From positions 1 to 28,416 of the forward strand of contig CAJTYI010000034.1 of the NCBI GenBank assembly GCA_910584215.1: 28,416 nucleotides of DNA. Reading direction: 5' to 3'. Source of the DNA: an uncultured Roseburia sp. (GTDB lineage Bacteria > Bacillota > Clostridia > Lachnospirales > Lachnospiraceae). This document shows positions 1 to 6,825 of the stretch, piece after piece (position 1 is the stretch's first letter; every line of letters starts with the position of its first letter). The translations under genes and the position numbers were made by a program. A model generated the notes under the pieces. That model was not told the DNA's origin. It saw nothing but the letters and a program-made list of their open reading frames with translations, and did no database searches.

Positions 1-327
1 AGACGTGTATCATCACTGGATGCCCCAAGGGCATGCGCTAGTACCCCGGCGTTTTGGAGGTTCGGGCAAAAACAAGAGCGCCTGCAGTTTACGATGCCTG
101 CTGGACGCCGTTTCCATATACTGAAAATAAAAATTATATCACTTCCGATAAATGCCATTTTGTATATTTATTCATTTATGGTATAAAGTTTCCAAGCTAA
201 TAACCTATAGTTTCACCTACTCAAAGCAATCTAAATAGCACTGCAACTTTTCCGCAAGTTTTCCAATATGTACGCCATCACAAATGAATGATGCACTTGT
301 ACGGAAAACGGCATATAAACTTTACTG
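1..327 (-). other. Probable dispersed-element or decayed sequence beside the gntR fragment
   Basis: No intact gene is visible. Read on the minus strand, the tract starts where the GntR-like reading frame loses sense and runs to the window edge. It holds short open stretches: a 34-codon ATG frame at 117-13 and overlapping 26-33 codon frames around 310-230. It also has a small perfect hairpin, ATGCCC-CAA-GGGCAT, near 20-34. The 34-residue frame (starting METASSRHRK) gives me the impression of a repeat translated in several clostridial genomes, but that is memory and not checked. It could equally be decayed gene sequence. Confidence 0.3.
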
Positions 328-400
328 TTTTTTCTATGGTTATCATGGATAGGATACTATCAGCGACACTTTGGGAGAGCATTTTATTATTCATGGTCAT
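328..400 (-). pseudogene. Truncated GntR-family transcriptional regulator (N-terminal fragment)
   Basis: Reading leftward from ATG at 394 (or the in-frame ATG at 400), the product begins MNNKMLSQSVADSILSMITI and then EK. This is the usual opening of FadR-type GntR regulators, the segment before the winged-helix motif that normally continues with a PGDKLPNE-like stretch. Here the similarity stops after about 22 codons. The frame continues with unrelated residues and ends at a stop at 278-280, so the whole open frame is 38 codons. An AAGG-type ribosome binding site lies just ahead of the ATG at 400, and a good promoter sits at 424-452. The DNA-binding domain and the ligand-binding domain are missing, so it cannot work as a regulator. 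Truncation by insertion or deletion is inferred. Assignment to the family rests on about 22 residues. Confidence 0.6.
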
Positions 401-423
401 ACTACCTTTTTCTTCTTCTGAAT

Positions 424-452
424 ATTATACTATGTATCACTCATAACTTCAA
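424..452 (-). promoter_or_regulatory. Promoter of the truncated gntR gene
   Basis: On the minus strand a TTGAAG -35 (447-452) and a perfect TATAAT -10 (424-429) are separated by 17 bp. It lies about 25 bp upstream of the GntR-like start codon and appears intact although the gene is broken. Confidence 0.55.
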
Positions 453-735
453 ACAGAATCATCAACCGCCTTTTATAGAAGAGCCCTCATGCCGGTTCCC
501 ATGCTGTATTTCCGCATAAAGCCCGGAATCGGGATAAATCGTAAGATGCCCCAAACGGCATCCCAAAACCTGACGTTCTTTTCATCCATTTATGGCAACA
601 CTCTAATTTATTGGGAAATATGGCCGATATAATAAGCAAGGAAAATACTGCCATGCCCGGCGGTCGTTTTCCATGGGGAATCTTTAAACCCATGCAACAT
701 GGATGTTCATGTAAGATTCTATTTATTATCTAAGA
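453..735. other. Intergenic stretch without a convincing gene
   Basis: This stretch separates the gntR fragment from the plus-strand gene at 751. The only frame of note is a minus-strand one at 487-693 (68 codons), which lacks a good ribosome binding site and has unconvincing composition. I see no riboswitch, tRNA or terminator. The promoter of the downstream gene must lie in its right part, but I cannot place it with confidence. Confidence 0.4.
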
Positions 736-750
736 ATGGAGGAGGATAAA

Positions 751-1389
751 ATGGATTTTAACCCAATCAACAGTTCTACCACGACGGCTGCAACTGCTAC
801 CACCGCTCCTAAGAGCAATACCGCAGCAGAAAAAGCAGCAGAGAAGAAACCGGCTGATACCACAGCAGAAAAACCCGGCGTTGTCTACGAAAAAGGCGAC
901 ACCACCGCTTCTGAGACAGTAAGCAAACCTAACGCAAAGAAACCTAACACTGCCCTCATTGCTCAGATGAAGAAAGATGCCGAGGAGCGCACCGCTCAAC
1001 TGAGAAGCATCGTAGAGAAAATGATGTCCCAGCAGGGTACGGCACTTGGCAAAGCTGATTCTATGTGGAGTTTCCTTGCAAAAGGCAATTATACCGTTGA
1101 TGCAGCTACCAAGGCGCAGGCACAGAAGGATATCGCAGACGACGGTTACTGGGGTGTTGAGCAGACATCCGACCGCATCATCGACTTCGCAAAAGCTTTA
1201 TCCGGTGACGATCCCGAAAAAGCTGACGAGATGATTGCCGCTTTCCAGAAAGGTTTCAAGCAGGCGACCAAGGCTTGGGGCGACAAGCTTCCAGATATTT
1301 CCCAGCGTACTTACGATGCCGTAATGGAGAAATTTGACGCATGGAAAAACGGAACAAAGCCAGTTACAGGCACTGAAACAGAAGCATAA
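751..1389 (+). CDS. Hypothetical small hydrophilic protein with conserved C-terminal helical domain
   Basis: Function unknown. The start is ATG at 751. The earlier in-frame ATG at 736 lies inside the GGAGGAGG ribosome binding site (738-745) and is unlikely to be used. The 212-residue product has no signal peptide or membrane segment. Residues 1-65 are low-complexity and rich in Thr, Ala and Lys, so probably disordered. Residues 68-95 are a likely helix. Residues 103-200 look like a folded alpha-helical domain with Trp and Gly landmarks (DGYWGVEQTSDRIIDFAKAL near 131-150, then KAWGDKLPDIS near 174-184). I associate this C-terminal pattern with hypothetical proteins common in Lachnospiraceae, without a known role. 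The gene stands alone, divergent from the GntR remnant, and ends in a clear terminator. Confidence 0.8.
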   Translation: MDFNPINSSTTTAATATTAPKSNTAAEKAAEKKPADTTAEKPGVVYEKGDTTASETVSKPNAKKPNTALIAQMKKDAEERTAQLRSIVEKMMSQQGTALGKADSMWSFLAKGNYTVDAATKAQAQKDIADDGYWGVEQTSDRIIDFAKALSGDDPEKADEMIAAFQKGFKQATKAWGDKLPDISQRTYDAVMEKFDAWKNGTKPVTGTETEA

Positions 1390-1414
1390 TTTCCCAGAAA
1401 CAAAATACTTTCCT

Positions 1415-1466
1415 AAAAAAACGGGTCTGCTGCACGATTCATCTTTCGCGCGGCAAACCCGTTTTT
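1415..1466 (+). terminator. Intrinsic terminator, likely bidirectional
   Basis: An ACGGGT..GC arm (1421-1430) pairs with GC..ACCCGT (1453-1462), with a T-run after it on the plus strand and an A-run before it. It closes the gene ending at 1389. Read on the minus strand it can also serve the aminotransferase gene ending at 1564. Confidence 0.8.
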
Positions 1467-1563
1467 GCATATCCAATTTTGTCTTTCTCCTGCACCAATT
1501 CACACGGTGTTCCTGTTACAGGGCATCTCTCGCCGTGCTGGCCGCCACCAAACCACAGCGCCT

Positions 1564-2853
1564 TTAAGCGTACTGTTCCAGCAGCTTTTCTACGGTTGCC
1601 AGCTTCACACAATCAATAAAAATCTCCGTTGCCAGTTTTAAATCCGCAATGCTCGGATACGTCGGTGAAATACGGATCACAGCGTCTTTGGGATCTTTTC
1701 CGTAGGGGAACGGCGCACCCGCCGGCGTCATTACAACTCCAGCTTCCTTTGCCATTTGCACCACGCTCTTGGCACAGCCTTCTATGGTCTCATAAGTGAT
1801 AAAGTAACCGCCCTTTGGCGTACACCAGCTGCCGACGCCGCGTCCCTTTAAATCATGGTCAAACATGGTTAAAATCATTTCAAATTTGGGCCGCATAGAG
1901 GCGGCATGTTTTTTCATATGTGCGGCAATCCCGTCTGCATCCTTAAAAAAGAGCACATGGCGAAGCTGGTTGATCTTGTCAAAACCTATGCTCTGATTCG
2001 TAAGCTGTTTTTTGATATCTGCGAGATTATCCGCGGACGCGGCAACTGCCGCAAGTCCCGCCCCCGCAAAACTGATCTTGCTGGTGGAAAGAAATTCGTA
2101 GACCATATTGGAACTGCCGGTTTTTTCACATTCTGCAAAAATGTCAAGCAGCTGATCTTGAGCATCGTCATATAAGTGGTGCACGCAGTAGGCGTTGTCC
2201 CAGTAAATGCGGAAATCGGCTGCCGCAGGCTTTAAGGCCGCAAAGCGGCGCACGGTCTCGTCTGAGTAACTGATTCCCTGCGGGTTGGAGTATTTGGGCA
2301 CGCACCAGATACCCTTGACAGCCTCATCACCGTTGACAAGCTTCTCCACCATATCCATATCAGGGCCTTCCGGGCTCATCGGAATGTTAATCATTTCAAT
2401 GCCAAAACTCTCGGTGATAGAAAAGTGCCTGTCATATCCCGGCACCGGACATAAGAATTTTACTTTTTCCAGCTTGCACCATGGCGTACTTCCCATCACA
2501 CCGTGCGTAAACGAGCGCGAAATAAAATCATACATCACATTCAGACTGGAATTGCCATAGATGATCACATTGTCTGCCTTACAGCCGACCATATCGGCCA
2601 ACAGTTCTTTCGCCTCCGGAAGGCCATCGAGAGCGCCGTAATTACGACAGTCCAGCCCGTCTCTGCTGACGAGCGGCGTTTGGGACGAGAGCACATCCAT
2701 CATCGGCATGGAAAGTTCCAACTGCTCTGCGGAAGGTTTTCCCCTTGACATATCCAGGCTTAGGCCCCTCTCCTGGTAAGCGCGGTAAGCCGCCCTCAAG
2801 CTCTCTTGTTCCTGAAGTAATTCTTCTTTTGACATCTCCTGATACGATTTCAT
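1564..2853 (-). CDS. PLP-dependent aminotransferase, subgroup Ic aspartate aminotransferase type
   Basis: Predicted cytoplasmic fold-type I aminotransferase of 429 residues. It resembles the aspartate aminotransferase branch grouped with MocR-like aminotransferase domains (the Corynebacterium AspT type), which exchanges amino groups between aspartate and 2-oxoglutarate. Visible landmarks are an N-terminal LDMSRGKPS segment (33-41), VPGYDRHF (137-144), the cofactor-contacting VPKYSNPQG (185-193), WDNAY (218-222) and the likely Schiff-base lysine K259 in STSKISFAGAG. The C-terminal RISPTYPS carries the expected carboxylate-binding arginine. The start has a GAGGAGG-type ribosome binding site. 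It lies 79 bp downstream of rarA on the same strand, so the two may share a transcript. Substrate preference (aspartate or another amino acid) cannot be fixed from sequence. Confidence 0.88.
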   Translation of the reverse strand: MKSYQEMSKEELLQEQESLRAAYRAYQERGLSLDMSRGKPSAEQLELSMPMMDVLSSQTPLVSRDGLDCRNYGALDGLPEAKELLADMVGCKADNVIIYGNSSLNVMYDFISRSFTHGVMGSTPWCKLEKVKFLCPVPGYDRHFSITESFGIEMINIPMSPEGPDMDMVEKLVNGDEAVKGIWCVPKYSNPQGISYSDETVRRFAALKPAAADFRIYWDNAYCVHHLYDDAQDQLLDIFAECEKTGSSNMVYEFLSTSKISFAGAGLAAVAASADNLADIKKQLTNQSIGFDKINQLRHVLFFKDADGIAAHMKKHAASMRPKFEMILTMFDHDLKGRGVGSWCTPKGGYFITYETIEGCAKSVVQMAKEAGVVMTPAGAPFPYGKDPKDAVIRISPTYPSIADLKLATEIFIDCVKLATVEKLLEQYA

Positions 2854-2932
2854 AATATTCCTCCTCGTTTTTCAATCCCGGAAAGGCTCTGCCCGGTTTG
2901 TCACTGTTCTAAAACCCGTATGCGCCTTTCTA

Positions 2933-4249
2933 CTATTCGTGTATCCAACGGAAATATTCCCGAATGGTCTTCTCATAGCCCTGCTCCGACGGCTCGTAAA
3001 ACGTTTCCCCCGCAAGGCCGTCCGGCAGATATTGCTGTTTCACATAATGCTTGGGATAATCGTGCGCGTACTGATATCCGACCCCGTGGCCAAGTTTACC
3101 CGAAGATTTATAGTGGGCATCCTGCAAGTGTACCGGAACCGGGGCCGTCACGGTATTTTGTACCGCCCGCATCGCACGGTCAATGGCGCGCACGGCAGAA
3201 TTACTCTTCGGCGCTGACGCCACATATGTCACGGCCTGGGATAATAGAATCTGTGCCTCCGGCATACCAATGCGCTCCACCGCCTGTGCTGCACTGACTG
3301 CCACCGGAAGCGCCATTGGGTCCGCATTGCCCACATCCTCTGACGCGCAAATCATGATTCGTCTGGCGATAAACCGGATGTCTTCCCCCGCATATAGCAT
3401 GCGGGCCAGATAATAGACTGCCGCGTCCGGGTCCGAACCGCGCATACTCTTAATAAATGCAGATACGGTATCGTAATGATTATCCCCTGATTTATCATAT
3501 TGCACCACGCGCTTTTGGATACACTCACTTGCCACAGCGAGCGTGAGATGTATCTGTCCGTCTGCCGACGGCTCGGTCGTCAATATGCCAAGCTCGACGG
3601 CCGTGAGCGCAGCCCTCGCGTCACCGTTTGCCACATCCGCCAAAAATGCGAGCGCATCCTCCTCGATCACCGCGTGATACGCTCCCATCCCTCTCTCTTT
3701 ATCGTACACCGCCCGAAGTAACAGCGTTTTGATATCTTCCTTAGACAGAGGCTTTAGTTCAAAGATCACGGACCTAGAAAGCAGCGCGCCGTTTACCTCA
3801 AAATAGGGATTTTCCGTGGTGGCTCCGATCAATATTACCGTGCCATCCTCCACAAATGGCAGCAGATAATCCTGCTGACCTTTATGAAAGCGATGTATTT
3901 CGTCAATAAACAGAATCGTTCTTTTGCCGTACATCCCTTGAAAATCCTTTGCCTGGCGTACCACTTCCTCCATATCCTTTTTTCCGGCCGAAGTTGCGTT
4001 GATCTGTAAAAATTCTGCACTCGTGGTATTGGCGATCACTCTTGCCAGCGTCGTCTTGCCCGTCCCCGGCGGCCCATAGAGAATGATTGAACTGAGCTTA
4101 TCCGCTTTGATGGCACGGTACAACAGCTTATCTTTGCCGATAATATGCTGCTGTCCCACCATCTCGTCTAACGTTTTCGGGCGGATACGGGACGCCAAAG
4201 GCGCTTCTTTGTCCCTGTTTTGTTCCCTCATATAATCAAATAAATCCAT
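2933..4249 (-). CDS. rarA: Replication-associated recombination protein A (AAA+ ATPase)
   Basis: RarA/MgsA is a clamp-loader-like AAA+ ATPase that acts at stalled replication forks and single-strand DNA gaps. The 438-residue length is normal for the family. Motifs read directly: Walker A GPPGTGKT (59-66), Walker B LFIDEIHR (113-120), sensor 1 IGATTENP (141-148) and the arginine finger in LLSRS (R159). The C-terminal third matches the family tetramerisation region, with the HYKSSGKLGHGVGYQYAHDY-like stretch near 385-405 and a PxGLxGxxFYxPSxxGYE pattern after it. The start ATG at 4249 is preceded by an AGG-containing ribosome binding site. It is first in a possible two-gene unit with the aminotransferase. 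Confidence 0.95.
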   Translation of the reverse strand: MDLFDYMREQNRDKEAPLASRIRPKTLDEMVGQQHIIGKDKLLYRAIKADKLSSIILYGPPGTGKTTLARVIANTTSAEFLQINATSAGKKDMEEVVRQAKDFQGMYGKRTILFIDEIHRFHKGQQDYLLPFVEDGTVILIGATTENPYFEVNGALLSRSVIFELKPLSKEDIKTLLLRAVYDKERGMGAYHAVIEEDALAFLADVANGDARAALTAVELGILTTEPSADGQIHLTLAVASECIQKRVVQYDKSGDNHYDTVSAFIKSMRGSDPDAAVYYLARMLYAGEDIRFIARRIMICASEDVGNADPMALPVAVSAAQAVERIGMPEAQILLSQAVTYVASAPKSNSAVRAIDRAMRAVQNTVTAPVPVHLQDAHYKSSGKLGHGVGYQYAHDYPKHYVKQQYLPDGLAGETFYEPSEQGYEKTIREYFRWIHE

Positions 4250-4357
4250 AGCCCTGTTTCACCTGCCGTAAGCAGTCTGTTTTCCTTAAATTTGCATTTT
4301 CTTTTGATGCATCCTGCAAGTTTTCTTGCTAATTTCCAAATATAATGAATTTAATCG

Positions 4358-4379
4358 CGTAATAATGACAGTTATTACG
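4358..4379. repeat. 22-bp inverted repeat upstream of rarA
   Basis: Perfect 8-bp arms CGTAATAA and TTATTACG around a 6-bp centre, in an AT-rich stretch about 110 bp before the rarA start. There is no T-tract on either side, so it is not an ordinary terminator. It could be an operator or a transcript hairpin. The surrounding interval 4250-4488 otherwise shows no gene. Confidence 0.4.
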
Positions 4380-4488
4380 ACCAAAAATTCACACCTTTAC
4401 TACCATACATGAAAATTTGTGATTTTGCAAGTACCAATATACAATTTTCCTGCCGCGTTTGCAGCTAATTTCCTTATGCAAGCTTACA

Positions 4489-4581
4489 CATAAAAAAGAA
4501 TCACTCCGTGATTCTTTGCAAGTTGCTCCTCAACTTGAGAATTGATGCGTCTGACGACGCAATTTCCTATAAAGTAAAAAA
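4489..4581 (-). repeat. 93-bp triple-hairpin dispersed repeat, copy 1
   Basis: Identical to 18722-18814 except for one base in a hairpin loop. Read on the minus strand it starts with the T-tract of the agrB terminator. It then forms three hairpins in a row: TGCGTC/GACGCA with a 4-nt loop, CAAGTTG/CAACTTG with a 5-nt loop, and AAAGAATCAC/GTGATTCTTT with a 3-nt loop. The last is followed by a T-run, so it is itself terminator-like. Similarity stops sharply at both ends. Confidence 0.85.
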
Positions 4582-4616
4582 GGAGCTGTACACTGATTCT
4601 CAGTGTAACAACTCCT
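4575..4616 (-). terminator. Intrinsic terminator of the agr operon
   Basis: On the minus strand, 20 bp after the agrB stop, AGGAG and ACACTG-type arms (4612-4616 with 4581-4585, and an inner CAGTGT pair) form a long stem. A six-T tract (4576-4581) follows directly. That T-tract is also the first part of the 93-bp repeat. Confidence 0.85.
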
Positions 4617-4636
4617 CTGTCAATATCCGTGCTCTT

Positions 4637-5209
4637 CTATATATAATTCTTCACAACTCCAACCATTATCATGGCTCCCAGAATCAGATTTGAGACAGCC
4701 AGCACGAAACTGACATCACCAATCCATGGGAGGCATATAAGCGCCGTCCCCACCTCTGCCAGCCAGATGATTCTGCTCCGTCTCCGGTAATAGCCGATTT
4801 CCTCGGCGTCCAGCTGCTTATTTTTATTCTGCACTGGCGCAAATTTAAATATCAAAATACCGGAGAACACAAAACCGACGGGCAACAGTAGGATCTTCCA
4901 CACGTCCGGCGTCCACCTTGCCGCAATACAGACAACAATGGTCAACAGCGCTGAAACTATGCTGCACACGAAGTTGGTTTCGGCATGATATCCTCCGCTG
5001 TAAGAACGCAACGGGATATAGCTTAACAGGAACACAAGCACCGGCAGCGGTGCGTGAAACACGATCGCTATGACACACGCCGCCAAAATATTAACCATTT
5101 GGTTTAACAGGGCTTCATACCCATAACAGTAAAGCGCCTGCTGTTCCTCCTGTAGATATCCCTTTCTCACCTGCCAGCCAACCAACTGCTGTGCCAGTTT
5201 TTTGAACAT
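4637..5209 (-). CDS. agrB: AgrB-type membrane cysteine endopeptidase, processes the AgrD precursor
   Basis: AgrB is a membrane protease that cuts the C-terminal tail from AgrD and forms the thiolactone ring of the signal peptide. The 190-residue length and multiple hydrophobic segments fit the family. The catalytic region reads RSYSGGYHAETNFVC: Arg68, His75 and Cys82 keep the 7-residue spacings seen for Arg70, His77 and Cys84 in Staphylococcus aureus AgrB. The N-terminus is a short amphipathic stretch (MFKKLAQQLVGW), followed by predicted membrane helices from about residue 35. Its ATG overlaps the agrD stop codon by one base, indicating translational coupling with its substrate. It is the last gene of the operon and is followed by a strong terminator. 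Confidence 0.95.
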   Translation of the reverse strand: MFKKLAQQLVGWQVRKGYLQEEQQALYCYGYEALLNQMVNILAACVIAIVFHAPLPVLVFLLSYIPLRSYSGGYHAETNFVCSIVSALLTIVVCIAARWTPDVWKILLLPVGFVFSGILIFKFAPVQNKNKQLDAEEIGYYRRRSRIIWLAEVGTALICLPWIGDVSFVLAVSNLILGAMIMVGVVKNYI

Positions 5210-5370
5210 TAAAACTTCCTAAACTTTCTTACGTCTTCCGGAACTTCCGGCTGATGATGCGCCCAAACGCATGTCGTATTGGCCGTATAAAGCACCATCG
5301 CCAGCGCCAGCACGTTGGCTGCCTTGGCAAATACGCCTGTGGCTTTCATCTGCTGAAACCATTTCCTCAT
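5209..5370 (-). CDS. agrD: AgrD-type autoinducing peptide precursor (53 aa)
   Basis: Short precursor of the cyclic quorum-sensing peptide. An AGGAGG ribosome binding site (5379-5384) lies 8 bp before ATG 5370, and the TAA overlaps the agrB ATG by one base. The product has the three classical AgrD parts. Residues 1-28 form an amphipathic, positively charged leader (MRKWFQQMKATGVFAKAANV onward). The core region is TANTTCVWAH (29-38). The acidic tail HQPEVPEDV is followed by a basic end (RKFRKF). The tail aligns with the DEPEVP segment of S. aureus AgrD, which places the ring cysteine at Cys34 and the ring end at His38 (Cys-Val-Trp-Ala-His, five residues). The exact N-terminal trimming site, and so the exocyclic tail, cannot be read from sequence. 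Confidence 0.93.
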   Translation of the reverse strand: MRKWFQQMKATGVFAKAANVLALAMVLYTANTTCVWAHHQPEVPEDVRKFRKF

Positions 5371-5414
5371 CGCACACTCCTCCTTTGCTCAGTTATATCA
5401 TCGTGGCATCCATA

Positions 5415-5429
5415 TACAGATCATCTGTA
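5415..5429. promoter_or_regulatory. 15-bp palindrome in the agrC-agrD spacer
   Basis: TACAGAT-C-ATCTGTA is a perfect palindrome about 45 bp before the agrD start, within the 123-bp spacer that separates agrC from agrD. It could be an operator or a hairpin in the agrD leader. A TATAGT-like -10 lies further upstream (near 5467), but no good -35 accompanies it, as is common for activator-dependent promoters. Whether agrDB has its own promoter is unproven. Confidence 0.4.
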
Positions 5430-5493
5430 ACCACATACCTACACTACCATATTTTTCCATTTAATACTATAAAATACCAAATTCAGACACGTT

Positions 5494-6825
5494 TCACGCC
5501 AATATTTGCAACCTTTCTTCGCGTATAGACGAAAGTGTCAAAACGGTGACAAACTTATCCTCCGACGCTTCCAGCGTCACACTGCCGCCGTACTTGTGCG
5601 CCAGACGCCGCACGATACCGATGCCAAGGCCGTGCCCCGCCTCCTGCTTCGTGCTCGCAAAGCCCTCCGCCTCCCGCAGCACCCGGTCGTAACTGTTTTC
5701 AATATAACAGACAAACATATACTGATTGCCCATAAACAGCTTGACGTCCACCGTCTTCTCCCCTTTGCACTGGGCTGCCGCCGCAACGGCGTTGTCGAGC
5801 AGATTGCCAAACAGCGAGATCATGTCCGCCTCGATGATAAACTCCATGCCAAGAAAACGCTCCACAAACACCTGCATGGCCACACCCTGCCCCACCGCTT
5901 TCGCGCACTGCTCGGCCAGGATAGAATTTAACACCGGGTTGCCGCAGAAAAGCTTGTGCTCGACCTCTTTGTTCTGCAGCTCCCCCTCCATATCGTTTAT
6001 GATCTTTACCACCGCCTCGTTCTCCTCTCTCATCGCCAGCAAACGGATATTGTTCAGATAGTTGTGCATATCATGCATATAGCAGCGGTAGTCTTCGTTC
6101 AGCTTGGTGATCTTTTGAAACTTTTCATCCTCCATCTCCTGTTTGACCTGATAGAGCGCGTCATATTTTTTTGCGTTCATGATTGCCGTGTAGCGCTCCA
6201 AGACAATAAAGATAGCCGCATTGGAAAAATACAACACCAATGCCCCCAGTGCCATCACCATCTGCAACACAGACTCATTGGGAAATTCCAGATACATAAA
6301 ACTGCTCAACACTGTAATCGATGTTACCGGAACGATCAGCAAGTACCACGCAAACTCCTGATCACCCTGTATTTCCAGCTTTTTAGTAAACTGCTCAATA
6401 AACAATAAAAATAGAAACTGAAATATGTATTCAGCCAGCAAAAAATAAAACCCATTTCCAACTGTCCAGACATCAATCTTTATCTGCAAGCAGGCAGAAA
6501 GCCAGCGATAAACAACCTCAAACGCCACCTCCCCGCCTCCAAATATCGCATACCAGATCAATGCATAAACAGCGCTGTTTTTCTTAGATATCTTAAATTC
6601 CACACTGGCATAAAGAAAGAACAGCACAGGAAAAAAAAGCAAGTTCAACCATGTGATTTGCAGCCTGTTCTCCAAAAATGCCACTGTCGTAATCAATAGC
6701 GCCCAAAGAATCCCACGCCCTCTCTTTAACCGCTTCGGAAACATTACAGAGAAAAAGCGGTAAACAAAATAAGTGTCCGTAGCACAAAATAAAAACCGTG
6801 CCAGCATCCACAATCCTTCTCTCAT
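5494..6825 (-). CDS. agrC: AgrC-type sensor histidine kinase (GHKL family)
   Basis: Membrane receptor kinase expected to sense the AgrD-derived peptide. I chose ATG 6825 (443 aa) because it overlaps the agrA stop in an ATGA junction and is preceded by GGAAGGGG; the upstream in-frame ATG at 6858 lies inside agrA. Residues 1-210 hold about six or seven hydrophobic segments, as in other AgrC sensors. A dimerisation helix follows. The phospho-acceptor region is YMHDMHNYLNNI (249-260), with His251-Asp252 in the position of the AgrC H-box, although Met replaces the usual aromatic residue after Asp. The GHKL ATPase shows N-box FGNLLDNAVAAA (339-350) and G-box GHGLGIGI (397-404). Pairing with the LytTR regulator AgrA is clear from the overlap. 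Confidence 0.93.
   Translation of the reverse strand: MREGLWMLARFLFCATDTYFVYRFFSVMFPKRLKRGRGILWALLITTVAFLENRLQITWLNLLFFPVLFFLYASVEFKISKKNSAVYALIWYAIFGGGEVAFEVVYRWLSACLQIKIDVWTVGNGFYFLLAEYIFQFLFLLFIEQFTKKLEIQGDQEFAWYLLIVPVTSITVLSSFMYLEFPNESVLQMVMALGALVLYFSNAAIFIVLERYTAIMNAKKYDALYQVKQEMEDEKFQKITKLNEDYRCYMHDMHNYLNNIRLLAMREENEAVVKIINDMEGELQNKEVEHKLFCGNPVLNSILAEQCAKAVGQGVAMQVFVERFLGMEFIIEADMISLFGNLLDNAVAAAAQCKGEKTVDVKLFMGNQYMFVCYIENSYDRVLREAEGFASTKQEAGHGLGIGIVRRLAHKYGGSVTLEASEDKFVTVLTLSSIREERLQILA

Noticed and set aside
487..693. 68-codon minus-strand frame left of the first plus-strand gene
   Set aside because: No clear ribosome binding site, unconvincing composition and no recognisable motif; it may be part of a decayed or repeated sequence.
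736..750. Upstream ATG as start of the first plus-strand gene
   Set aside because: The ATG lies within the GGAGGAGG ribosome binding site that serves ATG 751. The same situation holds at 11588 against 11603.
4358..4379. Inverted repeat as terminator of the agr transcript
   Set aside because: It lies beyond two stronger terminators and has no T-tract.
5506..6408. Long plus-strand frames opposite agrC
   Set aside because: They are antisense shadows of a clear membrane kinase gene, with no ribosome binding sites of note.
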